A stretch of DNA of 64,000 nt. Source: Thinopyrum elongatum (Eukaryota > Streptophyta > Magnoliopsida > Poales > Poaceae). Shown one piece after another: positions 9,990 through 24,380 of the stretch (position 1 is the first letter of the stretch; every line of letters begins with the position of its first letter). The stretch spans positions 50,082,887 through 50,146,886 of the forward strand of contig CM022302.1 of NCBI GenBank assembly GCA_011799875.1, in the 5' to 3' direction. The position numbers and the translations under genes are program-made. Below the pieces are notes generated by a model. It was not told the DNA's origin, did not search any database, and saw only the letters and a list, made by a program, of their open reading frames with translations.

Positions 9990-12119
9990 TGTAGGGGAAC
10001 GCAGCAGAAAACAAAAAAATTTCGACCTACGCACCAGCTCAGGATCACTATGGAGATTGCATACAGGGTTTTTGATCATTTCGTTACCGACTCGTAGCGC
10101 AGCGGAAGTAGAGTCGATGACGATCGTTGGTGCAGACCCCCGCAGCTAGGATTTACAACCTCCCAACCGCGAGGATGTATTCCCTCATCTGCCACCCGGA
10201 CAGCCCTCCGGGAGGCGGTCGGACAGTCCCCCGGACGGTGTCGCGGACAGCCCTTTGGGAGGACTCACAGAACTCGGACCGTCACTTGGACAGCCCTTCG
10301 GGAGGCACTCACGAACAGCCCCACGTGCACTAAGATCGAAACTACGACCTCTCTACAGAGTTGCACACATACGGTGTCATCTATCCGGCAGGGCTTCGCC
10401 GTCCAGAACTAGTTCCCACCGGAACCCAGACAGCCTTTCGGCACTACGAAACTATTTCGTGGGAGGGAGAGAGAATGCCAGATCATGCATGGCTTGTGTG
10501 TGAGAGCAAGGGATGAAGGAGATGGCAGCCCCAACTCCTCCTTTTATAGGCCAAGGCAAGGGATGGGGTGGGATGTTGAAATACCAAAATACCCAAGCTT
10601 CATGTCACACATGAAAGGGCATAATGGTAACACAAGGGGGGCACCAAGGGGACACCACCATGGCAGCCCTTGGGCCGGCCCACACCTTGTCTCCCCCCAT
10701 GGGGGGGGGGGGGCAACAAGCCACCAACATGTCTCCATGAAACATGCATGCTCCCTAGACAAAAAGCCACCAAACATGCAACCCCCGATTCGTGGGATCT
10801 TGTCCCCTCGCGCTGAGACAAGATGTTTTCCGCGAAACTTTTTCTGAAAAATTCCAGAAGGTCCCAGAACATTTCTGGCACCCTCTAAATTATTCTGGGC
10901 ACGATCCGAAACATTTTCGGTGCGGTGGTTTTTATCAGCGGAAAGCATCAACAGCGGTTACGGCAATTTCGGAACATTTCCGGTTTTTCTCTCTGAAAAT
11001 TCCCAGAAGTTCCCAGACCAATTCTGGCATCCTCTGAAAATTTCCAGGCGGTGCCGAAACCCTTTTTGACCAAATAATATATTCCGAAACAACTTTTCGG
11101 TTTTACCAAAACTCTTTCGGTGTTCTCTCTCTCGGAACTCTTCCGTTGTCTCCAAAACATTTTCGGTGACTTTCTCTCAGACTCCCTGTCTAGTATTCAG
11201 CAGATAGATGACCCTTAAGCGTGTGACCCTATAGGTTCGGTGAAGTATAGACATGACCGGAACACTTTCCGATCAATGATCAGCATCGGAGCCGTGGACA
11301 CCCATATTGACCCCTATACCCACACGAATGAATATTCGAGTGAACCTCCAGTTGCCGTGTGCTATTCCTGTTGCTTCGCGATATGTTACAAATACCCGAG
11401 GTGAGACATGTTGGCATTCCCGTGGATCAACAGCTTGTCCACTATGCTAGTTACCTCATTACCGGTATTGTTCTCTTTTCTCGTTACCGTGTTCCGGCAT
11501 CCCTGTGATCAAATCACATTGTGTCTGGCCAGACGATGATGGATACCGTAACACCGAGAGGGCCCAGAGATATCTCTCCATCGCCGGAGGAGCAAATCCC
11601 AATCTTGAGCTATCAAGTTACTTGACACACTTTTCCATGAACCCGTAAGCCGCCGTAATAGCCACCCATTTACGGATGACGTTTAACAAACCCCAAAGTT
11701 CATGAAGCAAGCATGAAGAAACTCGATACTCTCATGGTCTAAGGAATCATGCAAACGTTAACCATCTCTGTGTTATTAACCATTAACTTGTGATGAATGT
11801 AACTCATAGCATAACATCAATTCGGGTCGATTCAACACAAATGTTCTTCTAACATTGTGCCCTCAAAGTTGCTGGCATAGACATGCCCATGATCAGGAAA
11901 ACAGAACCATCATGCAACACTTGAGCTAGTCTTAGAGGCCAGACTAGGAATACATTTTATCATTTATTATTCCACACGTGCATATGAGTCTTCCTCCGAG
12001 CCTCGTTTTATTTGTAGACTCGAGAACCATAGCAGTTATAGCATGGAACATAAACCTAATTATGAACAGGGAGATAATCAATAACATTTATTATTGCCTC
12101 TAGGGCATATCTCCTAGAG
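9990..12119 (-). repeat. 3' LTR of the nested Angela-like element
   Basis: Nearly identical to 17451-19578: about 15 substitutions and small indels over 2.13 kb. Its outer half contains the promoter-type box CCTATAAAAGG on the minus strand at about 10547-10557. The inner end reads CTCCTAGA where the other copy reads CTCCTACA, so one terminal base is mutated. Confidence 0.95.
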
Positions 12120-15100
12120 ACTCCCACTTGCACTAGAGTCAATAATCTAGTCAATGCTAATGCACTTTACACCTGTGGCACACGGGTGTAAATATGCTTC
12201 GCTTGTGGTATAGCCTGAATGTCCAACGGATCTGACGACTTCAGCTCCGTGTGTATCTTTGCATATCCTCGCGTTTTCACGCTTTCACAAAATTCATATT
12301 TTGTGTGGACTTGGCTTGGTATGTATGCGGATCACAGGTCGAACCTGGATTCCTCAGACTGAGTTATGGAGCAACTACTTGCAGTAGTGTCCCATTGACA
12401 AAAGCCATCTTGGAACCATACTAAGTTCATGAATGAACTATATGATTCAACATCTTCTTTGTCACTTTAAAGGCGGCAACATACTTCGCCTCTGTTATAG
12501 AATTCGCCACAGTAACTTGTTTGGAACATTTTCCAACTAACTGTGCCACCACATTGTGTGTTACACAAAACCCTTAATTTAAATTGAAAATCGCTTGGAG
12601 CATGGATGAAGACTGTATCGATGTAACCTTTTACAACGAACTCTTCATGATCTCCGCTTGCGAGAAAACATGTCATCAGTGCTACTATAGTACTCAATGA
12701 CCCTTTTCCCATGATCAGTACTTTTGATCACCTTAGTATCCATACTCGCAACACCTTGGGAGTATTGGACATATCTAGTTGTTTTACATACCATGGAATA
12801 CATGATTAATCCAAACATGAAGGTGTGTGAAATCTCCATCATGTATTTTACTCATCAGTGTTTTGAGACACCGAGTCTTGTAAAAACTCTTTCCATGTGA
12901 CTTTGGCAAGAATCACTCCTTGGTGTTTTAAATGCTAAAAGGTTTTAGCACCTTGTCAATATGTATTCATTGCTTAGCCCCATTAGGTAAATCTATCTCC
13001 ATAGATCATCATGCCTAATATTGAGGCTATTTAGCCTAAGCACTTCATCAAAAAACTATTTTCAGACGAAGTCCTAATTCGTGTCAAGAAATTTATTTCC
13101 AATTACCAATGTGTCAAGCACACAAGGTTTTTAGAAATATTATTATGCTCCCACTTACTTTCTTGAATTACAAGCATCTTCGTTACCCATTGATGAAGTC
13201 AAACTCCTTTGACCATTTCATCAAAACACGAAGATTCCGACTCCATTTTGCTCTCTTCTGTCCATCGCTGGAACTCTGAAGTTTGCATACCTACTAGCAT
13301 CGTCTGGATCGATAAATTACTTTGGACTGTATCACATACAAGTCCTAGGTTTTATTTCCATCAGATGGAAATCCTTTTGTCATCCATGTTTCATATCTCA
13401 TGATTTGAAATATGTATTAATTGCTAGTTCAACCCGAACCGACTTTAAGCATCGCTACGGTGAGACAATCTCATCGTAGTCAACTCTTTGAACTTGTTAT
13501 TGCAACAAGTCGAGCTTTATGGATAAAACATTTTTATCCGTATCAATTTTAAGTTCCATAAATATTCGTTAGACTCTAAGTCTTCCGAAAGGTGTATCAA
13601 GGTTTTAATCTTGAATCACTTATGTGGAAACTAACTCGGGTTGCATTGGCATTTAGCCAATTTCGGAGTCAGGGCCCATCAACGCTTCCTTGTGTATCGT
13701 AGGTATATTGTTGTCTAACAACAATATCTCGTTTGCGCACCTGAGAGGTTTGCACGAGCCTTGCCTACGTGGTTCAGTTGCAAGTTCGAACAAAGTCCAT
13801 ACATTTTATTGTAGAGACTTCCGTATCAGTCGCAGTAGGAAACTCTGGAATTACTTCCAAGGTCTCTTTCCTTTGACCTGATGACGAAGATACTGGTTAT
13901 CTCGTCGAGTTGCACTGTCCTCCCACTCACCTTTTGTAAGAACTATTCTCTTTAAAGGCATACCGTTTTGTGACGAAAACCTTTGCCTCGGTATAGTGGT
14001 GGGGGAATACCCAATGACTTGGGATAACCTACAAAGTAGCACTTGTCTGATTTGGAATAGGTTTGTAACCTTTTACACAAGCCCCATATTCCAAATGTTA
14101 AGAAAAGATATAACATGGTTGGGCGTACCATACCATTGCGTCATTTCAACAGACCTGATGAAGCTCTTTTCAGTGTAAAAGCCGCAGTCTCTAAAGCATC
14201 ACTTTTAAAAGGGATAATGCCAAATTTATTTATGTCATCTTTGATCTCACCATGTCATAAATGGTTCGATTACATCTTCACGGACTTTCCACTTGCAGTG
14301 GTGTTCCGGGAGGTGCAAGTTATGAAACCCCTTTCACAACTCATCAGACATTCGCTAAACTTGTAACTCAAATATTTCTTTCTGCAATCGAATTGTAGAA
14401 ACATAATTTTCTTGTTACAATAACTTCTACTTCATATTTGAAAACCTTTCAAATGATTTCAAAAGATCCAGACTTGCGTCTCATCAAGTAAATATCCACA
14501 TATCTACTTGAGTCATTTCTGAAGATAGATTAATCCACTACTTGCAACAACCTTTATCGGACTACACACATCAAATGTATGATCACCAATAAGTTTGTTG
14601 TCCGTTCCTTATGGCCTGTGAACGGTATTTCAGTCACTTCTCTTTTCGGAGGAAAGTTGCAAGTGTCAGATGATTCAAAATCAAACGACTTCAAAATCCA
14701 TCATAATGGAATTTATCCATGCGGGTTTCTCCAATGTGACCAAATGCAGTGCCACACTTGTGTGGTATTCTTTTAGTCTTGCGACATTTAGCGTCAGTGT
14801 TATGGATGTATCATATTACCATCAATATTCATAACATACATCCCATCTAGGATGGAAGCATGGCCCTTCATGTTATTCATAATACTGAACAACAATTGTT
14901 GTTTTTATGAACAACTCTTTTGCAACAAACATTGTGCAATGGGCTGGAGTGTATGAAACTCTAAAATGAATTATGAAAGTAAACCCAGAGGTAATGTATT
15001 ATTATCAATATTCATAATATACATCTCATTCATAATGAAAGTATGGCCCTTATGTTATTCATAACATCGAATATCAAAAGTTCTCTTATAAACAACCTTC

Positions 15101-17450
15101 TTGCAAGATACCTTATGCAATGGGCTAGAGTTTGTGAAACTCCAAATGAATTATAAAAATAAATACAGACGGTAATACACCGATGGAAGGTATAGTAACA
15201 TTTACTATGTTCCCTGTGTATACCTAAAACTCATTTCTGGCTAGTCTTTCAGGCCATAGTAGTTCTTACATCGAGTTGCAACAGAATGCAATCGAGCGGG
15301 TATCTTTGTGATTAACTCACAATACCCAAAAATTAGTGATTAACATGTTTAACCATAATTCCCAAGAACTATATCTTTGACCAGCCTTCTATACATCAAA
15401 AACTTGTATGACATTCATACATGAGCTGGATATTCCAGTCTTCTTTCCTTTTTGCCATTATACTTCTAACAGTTTAACTTTTAGTATTTCTCCTACTCTC
15501 AGAAGAAGCACCGAACTTAAGAGTGGCGTTAGCCCTGGACTTCCTAGGTGTGTAAGTCACACTAACATCCTTCGGATACTTCCTTTCTCTTTAAGTTGTT
15601 GTTTTATTCACCTTTCATCATATGACAGGCGTTCTTCTGGATCCCTCTCTTATCAGTCTAATGCATAGTAAACTCCTTTACTAATAGTTTGCAAACAAAC
15701 ATTGCTTTGGATATCTCATATCTTTTAGCCTTTGTCTGTCTCTGAAAATGATTTTCAGATTCCATGAATATCACATAACTATCCAAACTTTCGAAGTTCA
15801 GGTCTCATGGAAGCAAATGTATTGCACTTGACTGAAACGGAATTCTAGCTTTTGGATCGAAGGACGAGAGTCACATGATCCATAGCATAAGCGAGAGAAT
15901 ACCAAAGTATGCGATAGGACAAAGTCCTTCTCGGCACTCTTGAGGACAATCCTCACATTACGTTACCAACCGTAAAGTTTTAACCAGATATTTAACAGCT
16001 ATTCAATTTTAAATAGGGAAGGTGGAAATGCGAGCCATTATTCTACAACTATTATGCATATAACACTTAGACAGTGTCTACAATTAATTGCACTGAGAAT
16101 TTAAACAAGTTAATTCAACAGTGCGCTCCCACTCAAATCAATATCTCTCATAATTGATTGTGAGTGATTCAAGACCCGCATTTCCATTCAACGCCATTGA
16201 ACGAGATGAACACTGATGGCGCGAACTTCAATCGGTAGGCAAACTTGCCGATCACATCTCTATGTGACTCTTGTTCATCTTTCGATGGGCGTGTTCCGAG
16301 CTTAGGGAGATCCTTCCAGAACGTCAAGACAACCAAGTGATCTCGCTGCAAGGTCTCAACTCACCCGCCTCACACATCCCTAATCGCTCGCACCCAGGGA
16401 GATCCTGCGATGCCCCGAAAAGTTAGGTGCCGTGACGGTGCTACACTTGGGAGAACACTAACTACTTGATATTTTGTGAGAGATCACCCTAATAAAAAGC
16501 GACTACCGCGCAATCAAGAAGGGTGCATCATAAGGGATAAACATCTCAGGCAATTCATAATAGCATGATATGGTATAGCCCTTTCTGACGGAGAAGTCTT
16601 GTATTTCTTCGTCTTCGGCATTCGCGTCGGTGTTTACCTTTGCGAAGATTGCCACCATCTTGTCGACGCACCAGATAATATTGCTATCTCTATAGCTAAT
16701 AAAATATTGCATTACAACAAGGTTGACACACAGGTCATTTAAAGTGCAATCATATGGCTCCAGCCATCATGCCAAATCATGACACGCAGGTCATGTTAAT
16801 CAATTTACATCATATTGTCATCTCATACATAATCAAATTATTATGAGCACTGCTATACCACATCATATGCACATGCAAACCCTCCTGCAAAACCAAGTTA
16901 GACGCCTCTAATCGGTTCATGCAAAAACTTGTTTTACGTGGCTTCTAAGGTTTCGAAACAAACCGAAGCTACCAACGTCCATCATCAAGTATGATAATTC
17001 AAGTCGCTAGATTAACTTTCCAGGGTATATGAAAACCGAGATAATAAAATCTCGAGCCCCATACTAAACTTCGTCATACGCATGACCCCCGTGCAGATCA
17101 TATCTGCATTGCCCTTTCGTCTGCGAAACATCCATCTTTCTTTAACTAAAGTGGAACCCAAAGAACTGTTAGCACTTCGTTGATCTGTCAATCAGCATAC
17201 TCAGGAGCAGCATGAAAGGATCGCGGATTGCCAGAACTTTGTGAGATTCCACAATGCTGTCAAGATCAGGACTACGCAAATTCAAGGGAAGTAACAAGAA
17301 CATCGGGTAACAGATTTCATCTGCTACCCGCACAAATAATTTTCAGTAATAGAACTCATCTACTACCTAATTATATTGTGCAACACCCATACATCTCATG
17401 TATTCTAGATCGCAACCTGCATCTACGCATAGCACGGCTCATGATGCCAC
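12120..17450 (-). pseudogene. Degenerate copia polyprotein of the nested element
   Basis: Only fragments can be read on the minus strand. Near 12470-12560 the RNase H region appears as GGTVSWKMFQ, followed after a frame shift by VTVANSITEAKYVAA. Frames break every 100-250 bp across the whole region, so no functional gag or pol is made. The near-identical LTRs contrast with this decay and imply mobilisation in trans by an intact relative. Confidence 0.75.
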
Positions 17451-19578
17451 TGTAGGGGAACGCAGCAGAAAACAAAAAAATTTCGACCTACGCACCAGCT
17501 CAGGATCACTATGGAGATTGCATACAGGGTTTTTGATCATTTCGTTACCGACTCGTAGCGCAGCGGAAGTAGAGTCGATGACGATCGTCGGTGCAGACCC
17601 CCGCAGCTAGGATTTACAACCTCCCAACCGCGAGGATGTATTCCCTCATCTGCCACCCGGACAGCCCTCCGGGAGGCGGTCGGACAGTCCCCCGGACGGT
17701 GTCGCGGACAGCCCTTCGGGAGGACTCACAGAACTCGGACCGTCACTTGGACAGCCCTTCGGGAGGCACTCACGAACAGCCCCACGGGCACTAAGATCGA
17801 AACTACGACCTCTCTACAGAGTTGCACACATACGGTGTCATCTATCCGGCAGGGCTTCGCCGTCCAGAACTAGTTCCCACCGGAACCCAGACAGCCTTTC
17901 GGCACTACGAAACTATTTCGTGGGAGGGAGAGAGAATGCCAGATCATGCATGGCTTGTGTGTGAGAGCAAGGGATGAAGGAGATGGCAGCCCCAACTCCT
18001 CCTTTTATAGGCCAAGGCAAGGGGTGGGGTGGGATGTTGAAATACCAAAATACCCAAGCTTCATGTCACACATGAAAGGGCATAATGGTAACACAAGGGG
18101 GGCACCAAGGGGACACCACCATGGCAGCCCTTGGGCCGGCCCACACCTTGTCTCCCCCCATGGGGGGGGGGCCAACAAGCCACCAACATGTCTCCATGAA
18201 ACATGCATGCTCCCGTGACAAAAAGCCACCAAACATGCAACCCCCGATTCGTGGGATCTTGTCCCCTCGCGCTGAGACAAGATGTTTTCCGCGAAACTTT
18301 TTCTGAAAAATTTCAGAAGGTCCCAGAACATTTCTGGCACCCTCTAAAATTATTCTGGGCACGATCCGAAACATTTTCGGTGCGGTGGTTTTTATCAGCG
18401 GAAAGCATCAACAGCGGTTACGGCAGTTTCGGAACATTTCCGGTTTTTCTCTCTGAAAATTCCCAGAAGTTCCCAGACCAATTCTGGCATCCTCTGAAAA
18501 TTTCCAGGCGGTGCCGAAACCCTTTTTGACCAAATAATATTTTCCGAAACAACTTTTCGGTTTTACCAAAACTCTTTCGGTGTTCTCTCTCTCGGAACTC
18601 TTCCGTTGTCTCCAAAACATTTTCGGTGACTTTCTCTCAGACTCCCTGTCTAGTATTCAGCAGATAGATGACCCTTAAGCGTGTGACCCTATAGGTTCGG
18701 TGAAGTATAGACATGACCGGAACACTTTCCGATCAATGATCAGCATCGGAGCCGTGGACACCCATATTGACCCCTATACCCACACGAATGAATATTCGAG
18801 TGAACCTCCAGTTGCCGTGTGCTATTCCTGTTGCTTCGCGATATGTTACAAATACCCGAGGTGAGACATGTTGGCATTCCCGTGGATCAACAGCTTGTCC
18901 ACTATGCTAGTTACCTCATTACCGGTATTGTTCTCTTTTCTCGTTACCGTGTTCCGGCATCCCTGTGATCAAATCACATTGTGTCTGGCCAGACGATGAT
19001 GGATACCGTAACACCGAGAGGGCCCAGAGATATCTCTCCATCGCCGGAGGAGCAAATCCCAATCTTGAGCTATCAAGTTACTTGACACACTTTTCCATGA
19101 ACCCGTAAGCCGCTGTAATAGCCACCCACTTACGGATGACGTTTAACAAACCCCAAAGTTCATGAAGCAAGCATGAAGAAACTCGATACTCTCATGGTCT
19201 AAGGAATCATGCAAACGTTAACCATCTCTGTGTTATTAACCATTAACTTGTGATGAATGTAACTCATAGCATAACATCAATTCAGGTCGATTCAACACAA
19301 ATGTTCTTCTAACATTGTGCCCTCAAAGTTGCTGGCATAGACATGCCCATGATCAGGAAAACAGAACCATCATGCAACACTTGAGCTAGTCTTAGAGGCC
19401 AGACTAGGAATACATTTTATCATTTATTATTCCACACGTGCATATGAGTCTTCCTCCGAGCCTCGTTTTATTTGTAGACTCGAGAACCATAGCAGTTATA
19501 GCATGGAACATAAACCTAATTATGAATAGGGAGATAATCAATAACATTTATTATTGCCTCTAGGGCATATCTCCTACA
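17451..19578 (-). repeat. 5' LTR of the nested Angela-like element
   Basis: Ends on the right with CTCCTACA followed by the target copy ACTCC. The minus-strand TATA box (CCTATAAAAGG) lies at about 18002-18012. Confidence 0.95.
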
Positions 19579-20210
19579 ACTCCGTCCTCCTCACCAAGCT
19601 CCTCCGCGGCCTCCACCCCAACCTTGGCCAGTCCACCGCCAACCTCTCCCTCACCATGCCCTCCTTCGCGAAGGCCGTCACTTACCTGCGGATGGAGGAG
19701 AAACACCTCCGTCACGCAGCCCGGCAGGTGCCTCGTGCCGCGCTCCACGTCGGCATCATCGGGGGCCCCGCCACCCCCCAGTCGCCTCCTCGCGCACCGG
19801 CTCCACTGCCGCCAGCCGCCCCCGACGGCGGCCGCCAGAAGAAACACGGGGGGGCGCAAAGGGCGGGCCTGCAACCCGGGCTCCCAGCCCCGCCAGGCCG
19901 CCGCACCCGCCGCTGCACCGGCCTCGGCGCCCCCGCTTGGCTCACGGGGTACAACCCCTGGACCGGGGTGGTTCACGCCTACTCCATGCCCCTCCCCCAG
20001 GCACCCGCTCCGGGCCTCCTTGGCCCTTGCCCGGCCACTCATCAGGCTCTCCTGGCCGCGCCGGGTGGTTCCGGCCCCGGCGGCCCTTCGACGTACGGCG
20101 GGCCCGCGGCCTACGGCGGCGCCATGCCGCCCCCCTATGGTGACGCACCTGGCGGCTTCTCCTACGACCCGACGCTCCTCGTCGCTCTCCACGCCGCCCT
20201 TCTCCAAGCA

Positions 20211-22151
20211 ACTACACCAGCGGCGGCGACTGGTACATGGACACGGGCGCCGCTGCTCATATGGCGTCGCACCCCGGTATCCTCTCTCATGCCTCTCCGT
20301 ACCCCTTCTTCTCTCGCATCGTCGTCGGTGATGGTTCCACCCTTCCCATCACCCACCACGGCGCGTCTTCCCTCCCCCTCCCATCGTCATCATTACCTCT
20401 TAACAATGTTCTTGTGTCTCCGTCCTTAATCAAAAATTTATGTTCAGTTCATACTCTTACTCGTGAACACCCTGTTACGGTTGAGTTTGACAAACATGGT
20501 TTTTTTGTTAAGGATGCTCACTCCCGGAAGGTTCTGCACCGATGTGATTCTCCCGGCGACCTCTATCCATGTGGTCCAACGACGAGCAGCGGTCTCGTCG
20601 CCCTTCATGCCGACGTCTCCCTCTGGCATGCTCGTCTTGGTCATCCCGGCGCCGACGTTCTTCATAAAGTTTTGCGGACTTTTCTGTTTTCATGTAATAA
20701 ATTGGAGGCGCACACTTGTCATGCCTGTCGCGTAGGAAAACACGTTCGTTTGCCGTTTTCATCTTCATCCTCAATTGCCACTTTTCCTTTTGAAGTTATT
20801 CACTATGATGTTTGGACATCTCCCGTGCCTAGCAATTCGGGTCTATCATATTACCTCGTGATTTTGGATGATTTTTCTCACTTCACTTGGACTTTTCCGT
20901 TACGCCGCAAATCCGACGTCGCCTCGACTCTCCATGCTTTTTACGCATTTGTTGCCACCCATTTTCATCGCACCATTGCCCATCTCCAAACGGACAATGG
21001 AAAAGAATTTGATAACCTCGCTATTCGCACTCTTTTATCCACTCATGGCACCATTTTTCGCCTCACATGTCCATATAAATCACAGCAAAACGGTCGTGCC
21101 GAACATGTTCTTCGCACGCTCAATGAGAGTGTTCGCGCCTTGATTTTCCATGCACACATGCATGCCCGGTTTTGGCCCGATACTCTTGCCACAGCCACAC
21201 TTCTTCTCAACATCCGGCCTTGCAAACCCCGGTGGAACTACACACCTCATCATCTCCTATTCGGGTCACCTCCGTCATATGATGATCTTCATGTTTTCGG
21301 TTGCCTTTGTTATCCTAACATCACAGCCACGGCACCACATAAGCTGGCGCCTCGTTCCCTTGCCTGCGTCTTTCTTGGGTACCAATCTAACACCAAAGGC
21401 TTCCACTGCTAAGACCCGGTGTCCCATCGTGTGCTCGTGTCCCGGCATGTTTATTTTGATGAGGTTGTTTTTCCTTTTCAGCAGGCATCGACGGGTTCCC
21501 CGCCGTCTCCGGACACTCCTCCTCGACGGATTCGTGGAGCCCTTGCGCTCCCTCCGCCGCGTCGCTTGGGCGCGGCTGCGACCCTGTCGGACTCTACGTC
21601 CTCGGTTGCGGCCCCGCCGCCCTCGGCGTCTCCCTTGCTGGCTCAGGAGGAGCCGGCTTCCCAGGCCTCGCTGGCCTCTCACTCCCCGGCTCAGGAGGAG
21701 CCGGCCTCCCCAGGTCTGGTGGTGCTCCCGGCCTCGCCTCCAGCCGAGCCTTCGGGGGTCTCGTCACCGACCACGGCGTCGCCCTCGGCTGGGCTCCCGA
21801 TGACGTCGTCGACCCCCTCACTGGCTCAGGAGGAGCCGGCCCTCTCGGCCCCGTTAGCGCCTTTGTCGCCGCCCACGGCCGGGCCCTCCGGTGCCTCTTC
21901 GGCCGCCCCTTCGGCCTCGCCGTCCGCGCCCTCTACTCCGACGCCCGTGGCCTCGCCCGCCTCTTCATCGTCGTCTGAGCCGCCGGTTGTGGCTCCTCGC
22001 CGTGGTCCATGCCCGCCTCCCCCGCCGCCTCATCACTCCATGGTGACGCATGCCAAGGCCGGGGTGCATCAGCCGAACCCGCGCTACCACAACCTCAGCG
22101 TCACGACCATCTCTCCAGTTCCGCGCTCGGTGCGTTCTGCATTGAGTGATC
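20211..22151 (+). pseudogene. Copia protease-integrase, with a nonsense codon
   Basis: The aspartic protease motif WYMDTGAAAHM starts at about 20231. It is followed by the GAG-pre-integrase residues LWHARLGHPG, a zinc-binding CHACRVGKH, and the integrase core with YLVILDDFSHFTW, LQTDNGKEF and the E-containing QQNGRAEHVLRTLNE. A TAA at 21410-21412 replaces the tyrosine codon expected in GFHCYDP. The frame then stays open through VSHRVLVSRHVYFDE and a Pro/Ser/Ala-rich spacer until the second nested insertion at 22152. Confidence 0.9.
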
Positions 22152-22854
22152 TGTTGGGGAACGTAGCATGCAATTTCAAAAAAATTCCTACGCTCACGCA
22201 AGATCTATCTAGGAGATGCATAGCAACAAGAGGGGGAGAGTGTGTCCACGTACCCTCGTAGACCGAAAGCGGAAGCGTCTGTTTAACGCGGTTTATGTAG
22301 TCCAACGTCTTCTCGTTCCGACCGATCAAGTACCGAACGTACGGCACCTCCGAGTTTTGCACACGTTCAGCTCGATGACGTCCCTCGAACTCTTGATCCA
22401 GCAAAGTGTCGAGGGAGAGTTCCGTCAGCACGACGGCGTGGTGACGGTGATGGTGAAGTGATCCGCGCAGAGCTTCCCCTAAGCACTACGTGAATATGAC
22501 CGGAGGAGTAAACCGTGGAGGGGGGCGCCGCACACGGCTTGGAACAATTGATGTGTGTTAGAGGTGCCCCCACCCCCATATATAAAGGAGGGAGAGGGGA
22601 GGAGGCCGGCCCTAGGCGCGCCCCAAGTAGGAGGAGTCCTACTTGGGCTCCTAGTAGGATTCGCCCCCCCCCCCCCCCCCTTCCTTTTATCGGAGGGGGA
22701 AAGGGGGAAAGAGAGAGAGAGAGGGAGAAGGAAAGGGGGGCGCCGCCCCCTCCCCTAGTCCAATTCGGACTCCTCCCTTGTGGGGGGCGCGCCACCCCTA
22801 TGTGGGCTAGTGTGCCTCCCTCCTATGGCCCATACCTTCCCCGGGGGGTTCCGG

Positions 22855-22886
<32 letters not shown>

Positions 22887-23920
22887 GCTACTCTGATATG
22901 TACCCGATACACTCCGGAACACTTCCGGTGTCCGAATACTATCATCCAATATATCAATCTTTATCTCTCGACCATTTCGAGACTCCTTGTCATGTCTGTG
23001 ATCTCATCCGGGACTCCGAACAACATTCGGTCACCAAATCACATAACTCATATAATACAAAATCGTCATCAAACGTTAAGCGTGCGGACCCTACGGGATC
23101 GAGAACTATGTAGACATGACCGAGGCACCTCTCCGGTCAATAACCAACAGCGGAACCTGGATGCTCATATTGGTTCCCACATATTCTACGAAGATCTTTG
23201 TCGGTCGTACCGTAATGATAACATACGTTATTCCCTTTGTCATCGGTATGTTACTTGCCCGAGATTCGATCATCGGTATCTTCATACCTAGTTCAATCTC
23301 GTTACCGGCAAGTCTCTTTACTCGTTCCGTAATATATCATCCCGTAACTAACTCATTAGTCACATTGCTTGCAAGGCTTCTTACGATGTGTATTACCGAG
23401 AGGGCTCAGAGATACCTCTCCGATACTCGGAGTGACAAATCCTAATCTCGATCTATGCCAACCCAACAGACACCTTCGGAGATACCTGTAGAGCATCTTT
23501 ATAATCACCCAGTTATGTTGTGACGTTTGATAGCACACAAGGCATTCCTCCGGTATCCGGGAGTTGCATAATCTCATAGTCGAAGGAATATGCATTTGAC
23601 ATGAAGAAAGCAGTAGCAATAAAACTGAACGATCATTATGCTAAGCTAATAGATGGGTCATGTCCATCACATCATTCTCCTAATGATGTGATCCCGTTCA
23701 TCAAATGACAACACATGTCTATGGTTAGGAAACTTAACCATCTTTGATTAACGAGCTAGTCTAGTAGAGGCTTACAAGGGACTCGGTGTTTTGTCTATGT
23801 ATCCACACATGTATTAAGTTTCCGGTTAATACAATTCTAGCATGAATAATAAACATTTATCATGATATAAGGAAATATAAATAACAACTTTATTATTGCC
23901 TCTAGGGCATATTTCCTTCA
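22152..23920 (-). repeat. Full Angela-type LTR
   Basis: On the minus strand it starts TGAAGGAAATATGCCCTAGA and ends at TTCCCCAACA. It contains C-homopolymers at 22664-22680 (17) and 22858-22886 (29) and a TATATAT box near 22570. Confidence 0.9.
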
Positions 23921-24380
23921 ATGTGCTCCATATGTGGTATCTTCTTCAACTTCTCGTCGTTGATGTTGGCGGTTTCCCTGAGGATGCATCCTAGTTGATT
24001 GCCCCAAAACGAGCGCGCTTCCTCTGGCGCCGTTGGCTCTAATTTCTTGGGGTGCATCTCCGTGACCACAATTTGTCAGATGCCGAGCTCGTTTGGTCTT
24101 CGTGTCCTCTTCAGCTTCGGTGCTTTATCGGCTATGACAGCATCATTGCCCGTCTCGGGGGTGGTGTCGGTGCCGGTGCCAGTGTCGGCGTCGGTGTCGG
24201 GGTTGGTGCACTGCCGCCACCCTGCACCCGAAACTGGTGTTCGTCCAGGTAATCGAAATAATGATTTGCTGCCTCGAAGGGGTCTTCTTCAAGGCGACCA
24301 GAAACCCCAGCGTCGGCGTGGCTAGACATGTTTCCTATTCAACAATTGTAAATAAAAGATATAATGAAGAGAAAAAAGGG

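Larger units (their letters stand above)
9990..19578 (-). mobile_element. Angela/BARE/WIS-type copia element nested in gag
   Basis: A 9.6-kb insertion flanked by a perfect 5-bp duplication, ACTCC (9985-9989 and 19579-19583). LTRs of about 2.13 kb lie at both ends. Read on the minus strand each starts TGTAGGAGATATGCCCTAGA, the hallmark start of this family, and ends CCCCTACA. Next to the 5' LTR (right side) the minus strand shows GGCATCATGAGCC, a degenerate primer-binding site. Next to the 3' LTR it shows a purine tract (AAGTGGGAGTC). The internal 5.3 kb is a heavily mutated polyprotein. Confidence 0.95.
9489..20210 (+). pseudogene. Copia gag, interrupted by a nested Angela-like element
   Basis: Gag starts at ATG 9489 in an ACCATGG context (residues MVGSASSLDSSTTV) and runs open to 9989. 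It contains the gag-polyprotein-type motif YNAWRTYFALLFRSY and, later, KLLRGLHPNLGQ. The frame continues without loss at 19584, once the insertion 9990-19578 and one copy of its 5-bp target are ignored. It ends in a proline/alanine/glycine-rich tail. A shift of frame near 20200 separates it from the protease. Its 5' leader (9151-9488) is a degenerate GCC-rich repeat with AAACCCTAA-like units. Confidence 0.85.

Noticed and set aside
9465..10079. 204-residue minus-strand frame over copia gag
   Set aside because: Opposite strand of gag and crosses the nested-element junction at 9990. Not a gene.
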